A DNA stretch of 64,000 bases from Cohnella rhizoplanae (GTDB taxonomy: Bacteria; Bacillota; Bacilli; Paenibacillales; Paenibacillaceae), in contig NZ_CAOJCN010000008.1 in the NCBI RefSeq assembly GCF_948329515.1, forward strand, positions 183,263-247,262. The letters run 5' to 3'. The notes below the pieces were generated by a model. That model searched no databases. It was not told the origin of the DNA and was given only the letters and a program-made list of their open reading frames with translations. The translations under genes were made by a program, and so were the position numbers. Within the stretch, counting starts at the first letter, position 1. Each line of letters begins with the position of its first letter. Of this stretch, positions 55,176 to 64,000 are shown one piece after another.

Positions 55176-55496
55176 CTAGGCGTGCTGTTCTCCGAAAAAC
55201 ATCTCGTGCGCAAGCGCGGTCTGGACGCGCGATTCTTCGTCCGTAAGCTTGCGGATCAGCTCCATCTCGACCTGCGTCACTTCTTCCCCTTGAAAGTTGA
55301 TCTCGGCGATCGAGGCGACGATGCGGACGATGGCGACCGCCCGGTTATCCGGCGCGTACGCGATGACCTTCTGGCCCGTGGGGAATACGCGGAACTGCTT
55401 CTTGACCATCTTGCCCCGTCCGTATTCGAGCAGCTCGTAGAGCTCTTGCTCGGACTTGAACTTGCACACCGAGTTGAATTCCGTTTGGAATCCCAT
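55176..55496 (-). CDS. Small conserved-type hypothetical protein
   Basis: 106 residues from the ATG at 55496, 7 nt after GGAGG; the frame to 55580 is longer but lacks a ribosome site. Mixed charged protein with no signal peptide (MGFQTEFNSVCKFKSEQELY, then FRVFPTGQKVIAYAPDNRAV). I do not recognise the family. First gene of the pair with DUF4177. Confidence 0.7.
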   Translation of the reverse strand: MGFQTEFNSVCKFKSEQELYELLEYGRGKMVKKQFRVFPTGQKVIAYAPDNRAVAIVRIVASIAEINFQGEEVTQVEMELIRKLTDEESRVQTALAHEMFFGEQHA

Positions 55497-55647
55497 CTGC
55501 ATCCCTCCGACCATGGCTTGTGCTGCTATTATAAACCGCGGACGATGGTTAATGAAAGTAAGGGATGAGAATCGAATCAAAAAGGACCGGTCCCGCTCGT
55601 CCGAAAACGAAGCGTGAGAACCGGCCCCATAAATTTAAAAGTAAGTG

Positions 55648-55676
55648 TTGTATAATCGCCCAGCTGGTGGTATAAT
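55648..55676 (+). promoter_or_regulatory. Strong SigA-type promoter of the sigma factor gene
   Basis: TTGTAT (55648-55653), a 17-bp spacer and TATAAT (55671-55676). The region 55497-55806 holds this promoter and an approximately 125-nt leader but no other gene. Confidence 0.7.
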
Positions 55677-55806
55677 GAGAAATGGTACTTATAAGACATC
55701 CAAAACATAAACTTCCTACTTCAGGATAGCACATAATTTACCGGATGTCAATTCCGTTATTCTACACCGTTCCGCCCAGCACTTTTACCGGATGGAGGGA
55801 TGCGCT

Positions 55807-56706
<900 letters not shown>

Positions 56707-56714
56707 GGGGAAAA

Positions 56715-56752
56715 GCAAAAGCACCGCCGTCGCTAGATGGCGGTGCTTTTGC
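56715..56752 (+). terminator. Strong terminator after the sigma factor gene
   Basis: A perfect 14-bp stem, GCAAAAGCACCGCC (56715-56728) and GGCGGTGCTTTTGC (56739-56752), loop of 10 nt, with a TTTT tract inside the descending arm. It lies 9 bp after the stop codon. Confidence 0.9.
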
Positions 56753-56816
56753 GTGTTGCGGCGTCAATGGAAGGCGCAGCGCGGTCGCACGCTTGGACTC
56801 GAGCGCTCATCGACGC

Positions 56817-57154
56817 GAGTTAGCTCGGATTTCGAGGTAACTCCAGGCACTCAGTGCTCATCGATGCGAATTACCTTGTTTTACGAGGTAACTCCGGGAT
56901 CGCGACGCATTCGGGTGCGAATTACCTTGTTTTTCGAGGTAATTCCGGGCACTCGAGCGCTCATTGGTGCGAGTTAGCTTGTTTTTCGAGGTAACTCCGG
57001 GATCGCGACGCATTCAAAGTGCGAATTACCTTGTTTTTCGAGGTAACTCTGGGCACTCGAGCGCTCATCGACGCGAGTTACCTTGTTTTTCGAGGTAACT
57101 CCGGGCACTCGAGCGCTCATTGGTGCGAGTTACCTTGTTTTTCGAGGTAACTCC
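56817..57154. repeat. Intergenic hairpin array 3 (seven units, 51-52 bp pitch)
   Basis: The segment GAGTTACCTTGTTTTTCGAG, then GTAACTC (or a variant), forms a hairpin with arms GAGTTACCT/AGGTAACTC and loop TGTTTTTCG. The right arm starts at 56834, 56885, 56936, 56988, 57040, 57092 and 57144. Spacers alternate between GGGCACTCGAGCGCTCAT and GGGATCGCGACGCATTC types. The array lies between the sigma factor gene and the converging ddl gene (57182). Frames through it are artefacts. Confidence 0.93.
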
Positions 57155-57181
57155 GACCTCGAGTGCGTGGCGCCATCCCGG

Positions 57182-58318
57182 TCAGCCGCCGTAATCGATC
57201 AGCTGCTTCTCGGCATGACGGGCGAGCGCGAGATCGATCAGCGTGTCGAGCAGCTCCCGGTAGGAGACGCCCGTCTCCTGCCAGAGCAGCGGATACATGC
57301 TGAACGGCGTGAAGCCCGGCATCGTGTTGACCTCGTTTACGAGCAGCGCCCCGTCGCTCTTGCGAAGGAAAAAGTCAGCGCGGCACAAGCCCGCGCCGTC
57401 GATCGCCAGAAACGCGCGTACCGCCATCTCGCGCACGGCCCGCGAGGTCTCCTCGGGGATCTCCGCCGGGATGATCATCGCGGATTTGCCGTCGATGTAC
57501 TTGGCTTTGTAGTCATAAAATTCATTGGAGCTCACGATCTCGCCCGCCACCGACGCGCGCGGCTCGTCGTTGCCCAGCACGGCGACCTCGATCTCCCGGG
57601 CGTCCACGAACTCCTCCACGATCGCCTTGCGGTCGTATCGCAGCGCTTCCTCGATGGCCGACGCCAGCTCCTCGCGGCTCCTCGCCTTGGACACGCCCAC
57701 GCTCGATCCGAGGTTGGCCGGCTTCACGAAGCTCGGGTAGCCGATGTCCCGTTCGATGGCGTCCAGCAACCCTTCCCGGTCTTTGTTCCACTGGAAGCGC
57801 GTGAACGACTTGTACGCCACCTGCGGCAAACCGGCCGCGGCGAACATCGTCTTCATCGCGGCTTTGTCCATGCCGACGGAGGAAGCGAGTACGCCCGCGC
57901 CGACATACGGCAGGTTCGCCATTTCCAGCAGCCCCTGGATCGTGCCATCCTCGCCGAACGTACCGTGCAGCAGCGGAAACACGACGTCCACCGTGGCAAT
58001 GCCGCCAGGTACGGCGATTTCGGACGCGGCTCTCTCGGACAAGCCCTGCATCAGCGGCAGCAGCGACGAAGACGTAGCCTCCCCGGGCTCCGCTGTTCCC
58101 TGCGGATCGAACTGAAGCTCCGCCACCGCGGTAGGCGGCGCCGCGAGCAGCGAGCCCGAGCGCCATCTGCCTTCCTTCGTTATATAGTAAGGAATGAGTT
58201 CGTACTTATCGTAATCAAATGCCTTCAGCACCGCGAGCGCGGTCTGAAGCGATACCTCGTGCTCGCCGGACCGGCCGCCGTAGACGAGCCCGACGCGAAT
58301 CTTGTGTCCTGTTCCCAT
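57182..58318 (-). CDS. ddl: D-alanine-D-alanine ligase
   Basis: Joins two D-Ala residues for peptidoglycan precursors, using ATP. 378 residues from the ATG at 58318 (MGTGHKIRVGLVYGGRSGEH) behind GGAGG at 9 nt. All ATP-grasp and substrate features are visible: VGLVYGGRSGEHEVSL, PLLHGTFGEDGTIQG, KPANLGSSVGVSKA, EEFVDAREIEVAVLG, CRADFFL and LLVNEVNTMPGFTPFSMYPL. The Tyr in EFYDYKAKYID and the Ser in HGTFGED/GSSVG agree with a D-Ala-specific ligase rather than D-Lac types. Its 3' end faces hairpin array 3, and no separate terminator is visible. Confidence 0.95.
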   Translation of the reverse strand: MGTGHKIRVGLVYGGRSGEHEVSLQTALAVLKAFDYDKYELIPYYITKEGRWRSGSLLAAPPTAVAELQFDPQGTAEPGEATSSSLLPLMQGLSERAASEIAVPGGIATVDVVFPLLHGTFGEDGTIQGLLEMANLPYVGAGVLASSVGMDKAAMKTMFAAAGLPQVAYKSFTRFQWNKDREGLLDAIERDIGYPSFVKPANLGSSVGVSKARSREELASAIEEALRYDRKAIVEEFVDAREIEVAVLGNDEPRASVAGEIVSSNEFYDYKAKYIDGKSAMIIPAEIPEETSRAVREMAVRAFLAIDGAGLCRADFFLRKSDGALLVNEVNTMPGFTPFSMYPLLWQETGVSYRELLDTLIDLALARHAEKQLIDYGG

Positions 58319-58371
58319 GGTAAGCTTGACCTCCGCCTTGTTCGACTGCCTCGTCGTGTTCGCCTTCCGGG

Positions 58372-59433
58372 TTATAACAGCGCCTCGATACGATAGAAGC
58401 GGTACCGGGTATTCTCCGTCCAGGCGTAGGAATCGCGATAATCCCAATACCGGTGCCTGCTGGGCACCGTATTGGCGTTGACCAGCGGCATGCCCTCGGG
58501 CGTCGCGGCCGTGACGATCGTATTGTGCCGGTATTGGCCGTTGCCGTCCCAATCGTAGCAGATAACGTCGCCCGGCGAGAGCTGCTCGGGGCGTTCGACG
58601 CGCGTCGCCCGCAGTCCGGCCGGCCGAGGCTGGCTTAGATAATGCTGTAGGCTATTCGCCACCGCCCAGCTGTAGCTCCAGCGTTCCTGGTCGCCCGACT
58701 GGCCATGATACCACCAGCCCGATTCTCTTTTCCCAGTATAGTTCATGGGCGCGCCCCCTGCAAAGAGACACTGCGAGACGTAATTCGTGCAGTTGACCTC
58801 GAATGTCTCGTATGCCGGGTTGCCCTTATCCCACCAAGCTTCCGCATAAGCGGCGGCCGCCTCGCGGTCGTACGGCGCGCTGCGCGCGGCCGTGCCGCCG
58901 TAGGGATTGGCCCAGGGTACAGCCTGAGCCCCCGGGTCGGCGGATAGCCAAAGCGCATAGCCGTCCCGGGCCGGGATGAACGGAACCGACGGCGCCACCT
59001 GCCATTCGCCTGCCGCGCCGTACGCCATCACCGACGCGGACGAGCGCTCGTCGCCGAGCGGCTCGGCGCGGTCAAGCCGCCATACGCCGCCGAACGGGAC
59101 GAGCCGGATCCGCTCGCGCTCGATCCGCTCCTCCGTATAGGCGTCGCGGCCCGCGCCGCAGGCTCTGACGATGCGGAGCTGGAGGTCGACGAACGCCTCC
59201 TTCTCCCTCTCGCTCCAGCGCACGACGCGGGCGCGAATCTCGCCCCGCCGGGGCCGCGCCGACTGCACCGCCTCGCGCCGGCGCAGCGCATGCGTCCGCT
59301 TCTCCAGCCGGAAGCGGTGCTCTTCGTCCCCGACGCGTCCCAGCGCTTCGGGCGACCGGTTCAAGTCCGCTTCGTTCACCGCGTTCACGTATTCAACCAG
59401 CGCCTTCTTTACCCCGTCGTCCAACTCAGGCAC
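58372..59433 (-). CDS. Amidase_6-type (NlpC/P60-like) putative amidase protein
   Basis: 353 residues, GTG start at 59433, 8 nt after GGAGG. The C-terminal half is an Amidase_6 domain: AAAYAEAWWDKGNPAYETFE, then FEVNCTNYVSQCLFAGGAPM with the candidate Cys nucleophile, GWWYHGQSG, SYSWAVANSLQHYL, and PGDVICYDWDGNGQYRHNTI with the partner His. The N-terminal region (about 150 residues, Arg-rich) is unrecognised. No signal peptide, so it may be cytoplasmic or spore-associated. It lies upstream of ddl with a 53-bp gap, so co-transcription with a cell-wall gene is plausible. Confidence 0.85.
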   Translation of the reverse strand: MPELDDGVKKALVEYVNAVNEADLNRSPEALGRVGDEEHRFRLEKRTHALRRREAVQSARPRRGEIRARVVRWSEREKEAFVDLQLRIVRACGAGRDAYTEERIERERIRLVPFGGVWRLDRAEPLGDERSSASVMAYGAAGEWQVAPSVPFIPARDGYALWLSADPGAQAVPWANPYGGTAARSAPYDREAAAAYAEAWWDKGNPAYETFEVNCTNYVSQCLFAGGAPMNYTGKRESGWWYHGQSGDQERWSYSWAVANSLQHYLSQPRPAGLRATRVERPEQLSPGDVICYDWDGNGQYRHNTIVTAATPEGMPLVNANTVPSRHRYWDYRDSYAWTENTRYRFYRIEALL

Positions 59434-59624
59434 CGGACATCCCTCCCGTACGGCACAGAATGCATCCCTTCATATGTATGTCTGCGTTCGCGGCTCCATG
59501 TCTGTTTTACTTGGAACGGCCCGGTTCGTCTGCGGCGGATGATCCCCCGCGTTTGCGGCATGCTAACCGCAAAGGTTGTGCCGGCCTTCATCCCTTTTTG
59601 GCAATAATCTAGGCACAATCTCTC

Positions 59625-59653
59625 TTTACTGTGTGCGGCGATAACGCTATAAT
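59625..59653 (+). promoter_or_regulatory. Promoter of the aconitase gene
   Basis: TTTACT (59625-59630), a 17-bp spacer and TATAAT (59648-59653). Its transcript would start about 115 nt before the TTG start of acnA. The 340-bp gap to the divergent amidase gene holds nothing else I can call. Confidence 0.65.
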
Positions 59654-59773
59654 AATGAGGAAGGTTTAATTTTGAAATCGGGTTTCGCAGAGTGAAACTT
59701 AAACGAGAATGTTTCTCATGCTCGTGTTTGCTTTGCCGAGTTCCGTGCAATCTTATCTAGGAGGCCGATTATT

Positions 59774-62482
59774 TTGTCTACTTTTCCGTACAATGTACAG
59801 GCCGACCTGCAGGCAGCGGGCAATACCTACCGCTACTACAACCTGCAAGGTCTGGAAGCGCAAGGCCTGGGCTCCGTGTCCAAGCTGCCTTTCTCGATGA
59901 AGGTTCTGCTTGAGGCCGCTATCCGCCAATTCGACGGACGCGCCATCACGCTGGAGCACGTCAAGCAAATCGCCGACTGGGCGAACGGCCGCGAAGATAA
60001 GGAAGTTCCATTCATCCCTGCCCGCATCGTGCTGCAAGACTTCACCGGCGTACCGGTCGTCGTCGACCTCGCCGCGATGCGCGAGACCGTGAAGCAATCC
60101 GGCGGCGATCCCAAGAGCATCAACCCGCTGGTCCCCGTCGACCTGGTCATCGACCACTCCATCATGGTGGACGCGTTCGGCACCGCCGACGCCCTGCAGA
60201 CCAACATGGATCTCGAATTCGAGCGCAACGAAGAGCGCTACCGCTTCCTGCGCTGGGCGCAGACGGCGTTCGATAACTTCCGCGCCGTGCCTCCGGGAAC
60301 GGGTATCGTTCACCAGGTCAACCTGGAGTATCTGGCTTCCGTCGCGGCCACCAAGACCAAGAACGGCGTAATCGAAGTTTATCCGGACTCCCTCGTGGGC
60401 ACGGACTCTCATACGACGATGATCAACGGTCTGGGCATCGTGGGCTGGGGCGTCGGCGGCATCGAAGCCGAAGCCGGCATGCTGGGCCAACCGCTGTATT
60501 TCGTCATGCCCGAAGTCATCGGCTTCCGCCTGACGGGCAGCCTGGCCGAAGGCGCTACGGCGACCGACCTGGCGCTGACCGTCACCCAGATCCTCCGGAA
60601 GAAGGGCGTCGTCGGCAAGTTCGTCGAGTTCTTCGGCCCGGGTCTGTCCAACATCAGCCTGTTCGACCGCGCGACGGTCGCCAATATGGCCCCCGAATAC
60701 GGCGCGACGATCGGCTTCTTCCCGGTCGACGACGAGACGCTGAACTACCTGCGCCTGACCGGCCGCGACGAGAAGCAAGTCGAACTGGTCGAAGCCTATT
60801 ACAAAGCGCAAGGCATGTTCCGCACCAACGATACGCCGGACCCGACTTTCACCGACATCATCGAGCTCGACCTTTCCACTATCGTGCCTTCCCTGGCAGG
60901 TCCGAAGCGTCCGCAGGACCGCGTCGAGCTGACGGCGATGAAGGAAGAGTTCAACAGCATCATCCGCACGCCGATCGACAAGGGCGGCTACGGCCTTTCC
61001 GACGAGAAAATCGCGCAGACCGCACCGGTTAAGCACCGCAACGGCCAAGCCAGCACGCTCACGACGGGCGCGGTCGTCATCGCCGCGATCACGAGCTGCA
61101 CGAACACGTCGAATCCGAGCGTCATGATCGGCGCCGGCCTCGTCGCCAAGAAGGCCGTCGAGCGCGGTCTGACCAAGCCTGCTTACGTCAAGAGCTCGCT
61201 GACCCCGGGTTCGCTCGTCGTTACCGATTACCTGATCAAGTCCGGCGTGCTGCCTTACCTTGAGAAGCTCGGCTTCTACGTCGCCGGCTACGGCTGCGCG
61301 ACCTGTATCGGCAACTCCGGCCCGCTGCCGGACGAAGTCAGCCAAGCGATCGCGGACAACGACATGACCGTCGCCGCCGTCCTCTCGGGCAACCGGAACT
61401 TCGAAGGCCGCGTGCACGCGCAGGTCAAGGCTAACTACCTGGCTTCGCCGCCGCTCGTCATCGCCTATGCGCTGGCCGGCACGGTCAACATCGATCTGAC
61501 GAACGATCCGATCGGATACGATCCGAACAACGTTCCTGTCTATCTGAAGGACATCTGGCCGACCAACGAAGAGATCGCCCAAGCCGTGGGCGCTTCGCTC
61601 GAGCCGGAGATGTTCCGCAAGAAGTTCGAGAACGTCTTTACGCAGAACGAGCAGTGGAACAAGATCCCTGTGCCGCAAGGCGAGCTGTACGAGTGGGACG
61701 ACAAGTCGACCTACATCGCCAATCCGCCGTTCTTCACCGACCTGGGCGACCAGCCGGGCGACATCGGCGACATCAAGCGCGCCAACGTGCTGGCCCTGCT
61801 CAGCGATTCGGTCACGACGGACCACATCTCTCCTGCGGGCAACATCAAGGTCGACAGCCCTGCGGGCGAGTACCTGATCAAGCATGGCGTCGACAAGAAG
61901 GACTTCAACTCCTACGGCTCCCGTCGCGGCAACCACGAGGTCATGATGCGCGGTACGTTCGCCAACATCCGGATCCGCAACCAGGTCGCTCCGGGCACCG
62001 AAGGCGGCGTGACCACGTACCTGCCTACCGGCGAGATCATGTCGATCTACGACGCGTCGATGAAGTACCAGAAGAACAAGACCAACCTGGTCGTCATCGC
62101 AGGCAAGGAGTACGGCACGGGCAGCTCGCGCGACTGGGCTGCGAAGGGTACGTTCCTGCTGGGCGTCAAGGCGGTCATCGCCGAGAGCTTCGAGCGTATT
62201 CACCGTTCGAACCTCGTAGGCATGGGCGTGCTGCCGCTGCAGTTCCAACCGGGCAACGGCTGGAAGACGCTCGGCATCAGCGGCCACGAGAAGTTCGACA
62301 TCGAAGGCCTCTCGAACGACGTGCAGCCGGGCCAGACGATCACCGTCACCGCGACGCGCGAAGACGGCACGACCTTCAACTTCCCGGTCATCGTCCGTCT
62401 CGACTCGATGGTCGACGTCGATTACTACCGTAATAGCGGCATCCTGCAGACCGTTCTGCGCCAGATGATCGCCAACCAATAA
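59774..62482 (+). CDS. acnA: Aconitate hydratase
   Basis: 902 residues, TTG start behind AGGAGG. Interconverts citrate and isocitrate through cis-aconitate in the TCA cycle. The 4Fe-4S ligands are seen: Cys in SCTNTSNP (about residue 442) and two in [13 protein letters not shown] (about 508 and 511). Conserved substrate and catalytic motifs include VVDHSIM-type [32 protein letters not shown] and [16 protein letters not shown]. AcnA/IRP1-type architecture with the swivelling C-terminal domain. When iron is short, such proteins can also bind RNA in Bacillus. Own promoter and terminator. Confidence 0.97.
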   Translation: MSTFPYNVQADLQAAGNTYRYYNLQGLEAQGLGSVSKLPFSMKVLLEAAIRQFDGRAITLEHVKQIADWANGREDKEVPFIPARIVLQDFTGVPVVVDLAAMRETVKQSGGDPKSINPLVPVDLVIDHSIMVDAFGTADALQTNMDLEFERNEERYRFLRWAQTAFDNFRAVPPGTGIVHQVNLEYLASVAATKTKNGVIEVYPDSLVGTDSHTTMINGLGIVGWGVGGIEAEAGMLGQPLYFVMPEVIGFRLTGSLAEGATATDLALTVTQILRKKGVVGKFVEFFGPGLSNISLFDRATVANMAPEYGATIGFFPVDDETLNYLRLTGRDEKQVELVEAYYKAQGMFRTNDTPDPTFTDIIELDLSTIVPSLAGPKRPQDRVELTAMKEEFNSIIRTPIDKGGYGLSDEKIAQTAPVKHRNGQASTLTTGAVVIAAITSCTNTSNPSVMIGAGLVAKKAVERGLTKPAYVKSSLTPGSLVVTDYLIKSGVLPYLEKLGFYVAGYGCATCIGNSGPLPDEVSQAIADNDMTVAAVLSGNRNFEGRVHAQVKANYLASPPLVIAYALAGTVNIDLTNDPIGYDPNNVPVYLKDIWPTNEEIAQAVGASLEPEMFRKKFENVFTQNEQWNKIPVPQGELYEWDDKSTYIANPPFFTDLGDQPGDIGDIKRANVLALLSDSVTTDHISPAGNIKVDSPAGEYLIKHGVDKKDFNSYGSRRGNHEVMMRGTFANIRIRNQVAPGTEGGVTTYLPTGEIMSIYDASMKYQKNKTNLVVIAGKEYGTGSSRDWAAKGTFLLGVKAVIAESFERIHRSNLVGMGVLPLQFQPGNGWKTLGISGHEKFDIEGLSNDVQPGQTITVTATREDGTTFNFPVIVRLDSMVDVDYYRNSGILQTVLRQMIANQ

Positions 62483-62496
62483 TACGCTTTGCGCTT

Positions 62497-62535
62497 AGCC
62501 GTATCCCCGGGTCGCTCCGGGAGATGCGGCTTTTT
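62497..62535 (+). terminator. Terminator of acnA
   Basis: AGCCGTATCcCCGG pairs with CCGGgAGATGCGGCT (one mismatch/wobble, internal bulges), followed by TTTTTG. It lies 14 bp after the acnA stop. Confidence 0.75.
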
Positions 62536-62573
62536 GCTTGACTCGGAACTTAGAGAGAATGGACCGGATGCGA

Positions 62574-62603
62574 TTGGGAAAGCATGGACGGATGCGCTAT
62601 AAT
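62574..62603 (+). promoter_or_regulatory. Promoter of the PDZ-protease gene
   Basis: TTGGGA (62574-62579), an 18-bp spacer and TATAAT (62598-62603), shortly before the GGAGG and GTG of the downstream gene. Confidence 0.6.
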
Positions 62604-62626
62604 GGGGGACGGAGGTGACAGTCGCT

Positions 62627-63784
62627 GTGCCAACTGAGAACAAGCAGGGAATCCGGCGCTATCGATCGGCGATCGTCATCGGAGTGCTCGTCGTCATCGT
62701 GATCGTCGCCAGCAACTGGTCTTTGCCCTACGTGCTGTACGGGCCGGGTTCGGCGGAGCCCGTGCATCCCAGAGTCGAGACGGACCACAAGGTCGACCAG
62801 AAGGGCGAGCTGCTCTTTACGACCGTATCGTCCTATTCCAAACCGAACGTTTTCTCCATCATATACGCTTGGCTGAATCCCAAAATGGACATCCAGACGC
62901 AGGCCAAGGCAACGGGCGGCACGGTCAGCCTGAGCGCCTACCGCAACCTGATGGCCTGGATGCGCGACAGCTCGGAGGCCAACGCCCTGCTCGCCGCCTA
63001 CACCGCGATGAACAAGAAGATCGACGTTAAGGAACAAGGGATTATCGTCAACTCGTTCATCAAGGAAACGAAGGCCCGGGCGCACGGCCTCCAGGAGGGG
63101 GATATCATCACCTCGGTGGACGGCGTCAAAGCGAACAATGCGGAGGCGCTCAGCAAGTACCTCTCTTCCAAAAAGGCCGGGGATACGGTCAAGCTGTCGG
63201 GCACGCGCGGCGGCAAGGCCTTCCAGGCGGACGTGCCGCTCATCAAGATGCCGGGCACGGGCAAGCCGGGCGTCGGCTTCACCAACCAAACCGTGCTGAA
63301 GGTGACGCCGCCGGACAAGGTCAAGTTCGACTTCGAGGATACGGGCGGCCCGTCCGCCGGCCTCATGATGACGCTGGAGATCATCTCCCAGCTCCAGGGC
63401 AAGGATCTGACCAAGGGCTATCGCATCGCGGGCACGGGCACGATCGCCGCGGACGGCAGCGTCGGGCTCATCGGCGGCATCCAGTACAAACTCATGGCGG
63501 CGGACCGGGAAAAGGTGGACTACTTCCTCGTACCGTACACGCGCGTGGCCGCCGACCACTGGCAGGACAACGAGAAAATCGCGCCGAAGGACGCCATCAA
63601 CGCGGTGCTGAACGGCTTCGGCAACTGGAGCCTCGCGCAGCAGACGGTCGCCGATCTCAAGCTGAAGCCGAAGCTCGTGCCCGTCGCCTCGCTGCAGGAT
63701 GCGCTGGACTTCCTGAACAGCCTCGAGCCCAAGAAGGAAGCGAGCGCGACGACCAGCCCGGCGCCGAGCGCCAAAGCTTCTTGA
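62627..63784 (+). CDS. PDZ-domain Lon-type serine protease (SepM/YlbL-like)
   Basis: About 385 residues from the GTG at 62627, 11 nt after GGAGG; the GTG at 62615 overlaps the ribosome site. A membrane span near the start (about residues 17-33), then a PDZ domain (GLQEGDIITSVDGVKANNAE), and a Lon (S16) protease domain with the Ser in DTGGPSAGLMMTLEI (about 243) and the Lys of the dyad in GGIQYKLMAA (about 288). An Ala/Ser-rich tail ends the protein. Relatives process secreted peptides (SepM) or act in the envelope. Promoter and a strong terminator frame it. Confidence 0.93.
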   Translation: MPTENKQGIRRYRSAIVIGVLVVIVIVASNWSLPYVLYGPGSAEPVHPRVETDHKVDQKGELLFTTVSSYSKPNVFSIIYAWLNPKMDIQTQAKATGGTVSLSAYRNLMAWMRDSSEANALLAAYTAMNKKIDVKEQGIIVNSFIKETKARAHGLQEGDIITSVDGVKANNAEALSKYLSSKKAGDTVKLSGTRGGKAFQADVPLIKMPGTGKPGVGFTNQTVLKVTPPDKVKFDFEDTGGPSAGLMMTLEIISQLQGKDLTKGYRIAGTGTIAADGSVGLIGGIQYKLMAADREKVDYFLVPYTRVAADHWQDNEKIAPKDAINAVLNGFGNWSLAQQTVADLKLKPKLVPVASLQDALDFLNSLEPKKEASATTSPAPSAKAS

Positions 63785-63799
63785 GCTAAAGTTATCGAA

Positions 63800-63844
63800 A
63801 AAGAGCCTTGTTCGCCGTTGGATGCGGCGGACAAGGCTCTTTTC
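63800..63844 (+). terminator. Strong terminator after the PDZ-protease gene
   Basis: AAGAGCCTTGTTCGCCG pairs with CGGCGGACAAGGCTCTT over about 17 bp (one mismatch), loop TTGGATG, followed by TTTT. It also reads as a weaker terminator in the other direction. Confidence 0.9.
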
Positions 63845-63885
63845 GGTGCCGGGCACATGGTCCGGGGTCAGATGCGCTAAGTGTG

Positions 63886-64000
63886 CTCGGATGACGCTTT
63901 TTGGCTCGCGTTACAGATTCAGAATCAGATAGTTCGGTAGTATGACACTATTGATGCACCTCGAGCTACTGGGCAAGTGGCGATAGTGCCCTAATGGCAC
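63886..64000. other. Window-end intergenic stretch, possible start of another palindrome array
   Basis: GATAGT occurs at 63928 and 63982 (54 bp apart). The first is in ATAGT...ACTAT (palindromic) and the second in AGTGCC-CTAAT-GGCAC, cut by the window edge. This resembles the hairpin arrays elsewhere in the window, but two units are not enough to prove it. No gene is seen. Confidence 0.35.

Noticed and set aside
57083..58396. Plus-strand 437-codon frame over array 3 and ddl
   Set aside because: It begins in hairpin repeats and continues antisense to a clear D-Ala ligase gene.
59753..62479. Antisense open frame of 908 codons over acnA
   Set aside because: The plus-strand frame is a clear aconitase; the antisense one has no family features and only reflects codon bias.

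Overview
The window reads as chromosomal DNA from a GC-rich Gram-positive spore-former of the Paenibacillus/Cohnella type. The evidence is LplABC-type sugar ABC importers with lipoprotein binding proteins and no ATPase gene beside them, a YesM/YesN-type two-component pair, a LytR-CpsA-Psr protein, a SepM/YlbL-like PDZ protease, a SigA-like sigma factor, strong GGAGG ribosome sites, many TTG/GTG starts and no outer-membrane genes. I see no rRNA or tRNA gene, transposase, phage gene or CRISPR array. Because the DNA is GC-rich, most genes carry long antisense open frames; these are left out.

Layout. 1-5.3 kb (minus strand): a LacI-regulated sugar importer operon (lacI, two permeases, binding lipoprotein, amidohydrolase). 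Four copies of one operator palindrome lie around it, and an 11-copy 9-bp tandem repeat lies upstream. 6.0-6.7 kb: a lone Vsr/DUF559-like nuclease-helix-turn-helix protein. 7.2-9.9 kb: an ABC-2 exporter (two permeases and an ATPase), divergent from an LCP cell-wall ligase. 11.2-16.1 kb: GSA aminomutase, a small acidic protein, an inositol-phosphatase-family protein, a TauE-type permease and UV endonuclease UvsE. 16.3-19.9 kb: nagA and a ROK kinase, divergent from a beta-helix protein. 20-27.3 kb: an LplABC-type importer with its YesM/YesN-type sensor and regulator. 27.6-40.3 kb: glycan-degradation genes (beta-mannosidase, DUF4091 protein, PAS-like protein) and a 2530-residue secreted modular beta-helix protein.

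40.6-47.7 kb holds an aldolase, PfkB kinase, DeoR regulator, two Gfo/Idh/MocA oxidoreductases and an M55 D-aminopeptidase, with a divergent SIS-domain gene. This looks like an amino-sugar or tagatose-type route. 48-54.8 kb is a tightly coupled seven-gene operon with NagB, an atypical NagA, two TIM-barrel isomerases, two Gfo/Idh/MocA oxidoreductases and an AraC regulator. 55-63.8 kb is mostly housekeeping: two small proteins, an extra primary-type sigma factor, Ddl, an amidase-domain protein, aconitase and the PDZ protease.

The genes mainly serve capture, hydrolysis and catabolism of complex glycans and amino sugars. The most unusual signal is not a gene. Three intergenic tandem arrays (6.7-7.2, 47.7-47.9 and 56.8-57.15 kb) differ in sequence but share one design: small palindromes spaced 50-52 bp apart, each array lying between the 3' ends of two convergent genes. 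A fourth may begin at the right edge of the window.
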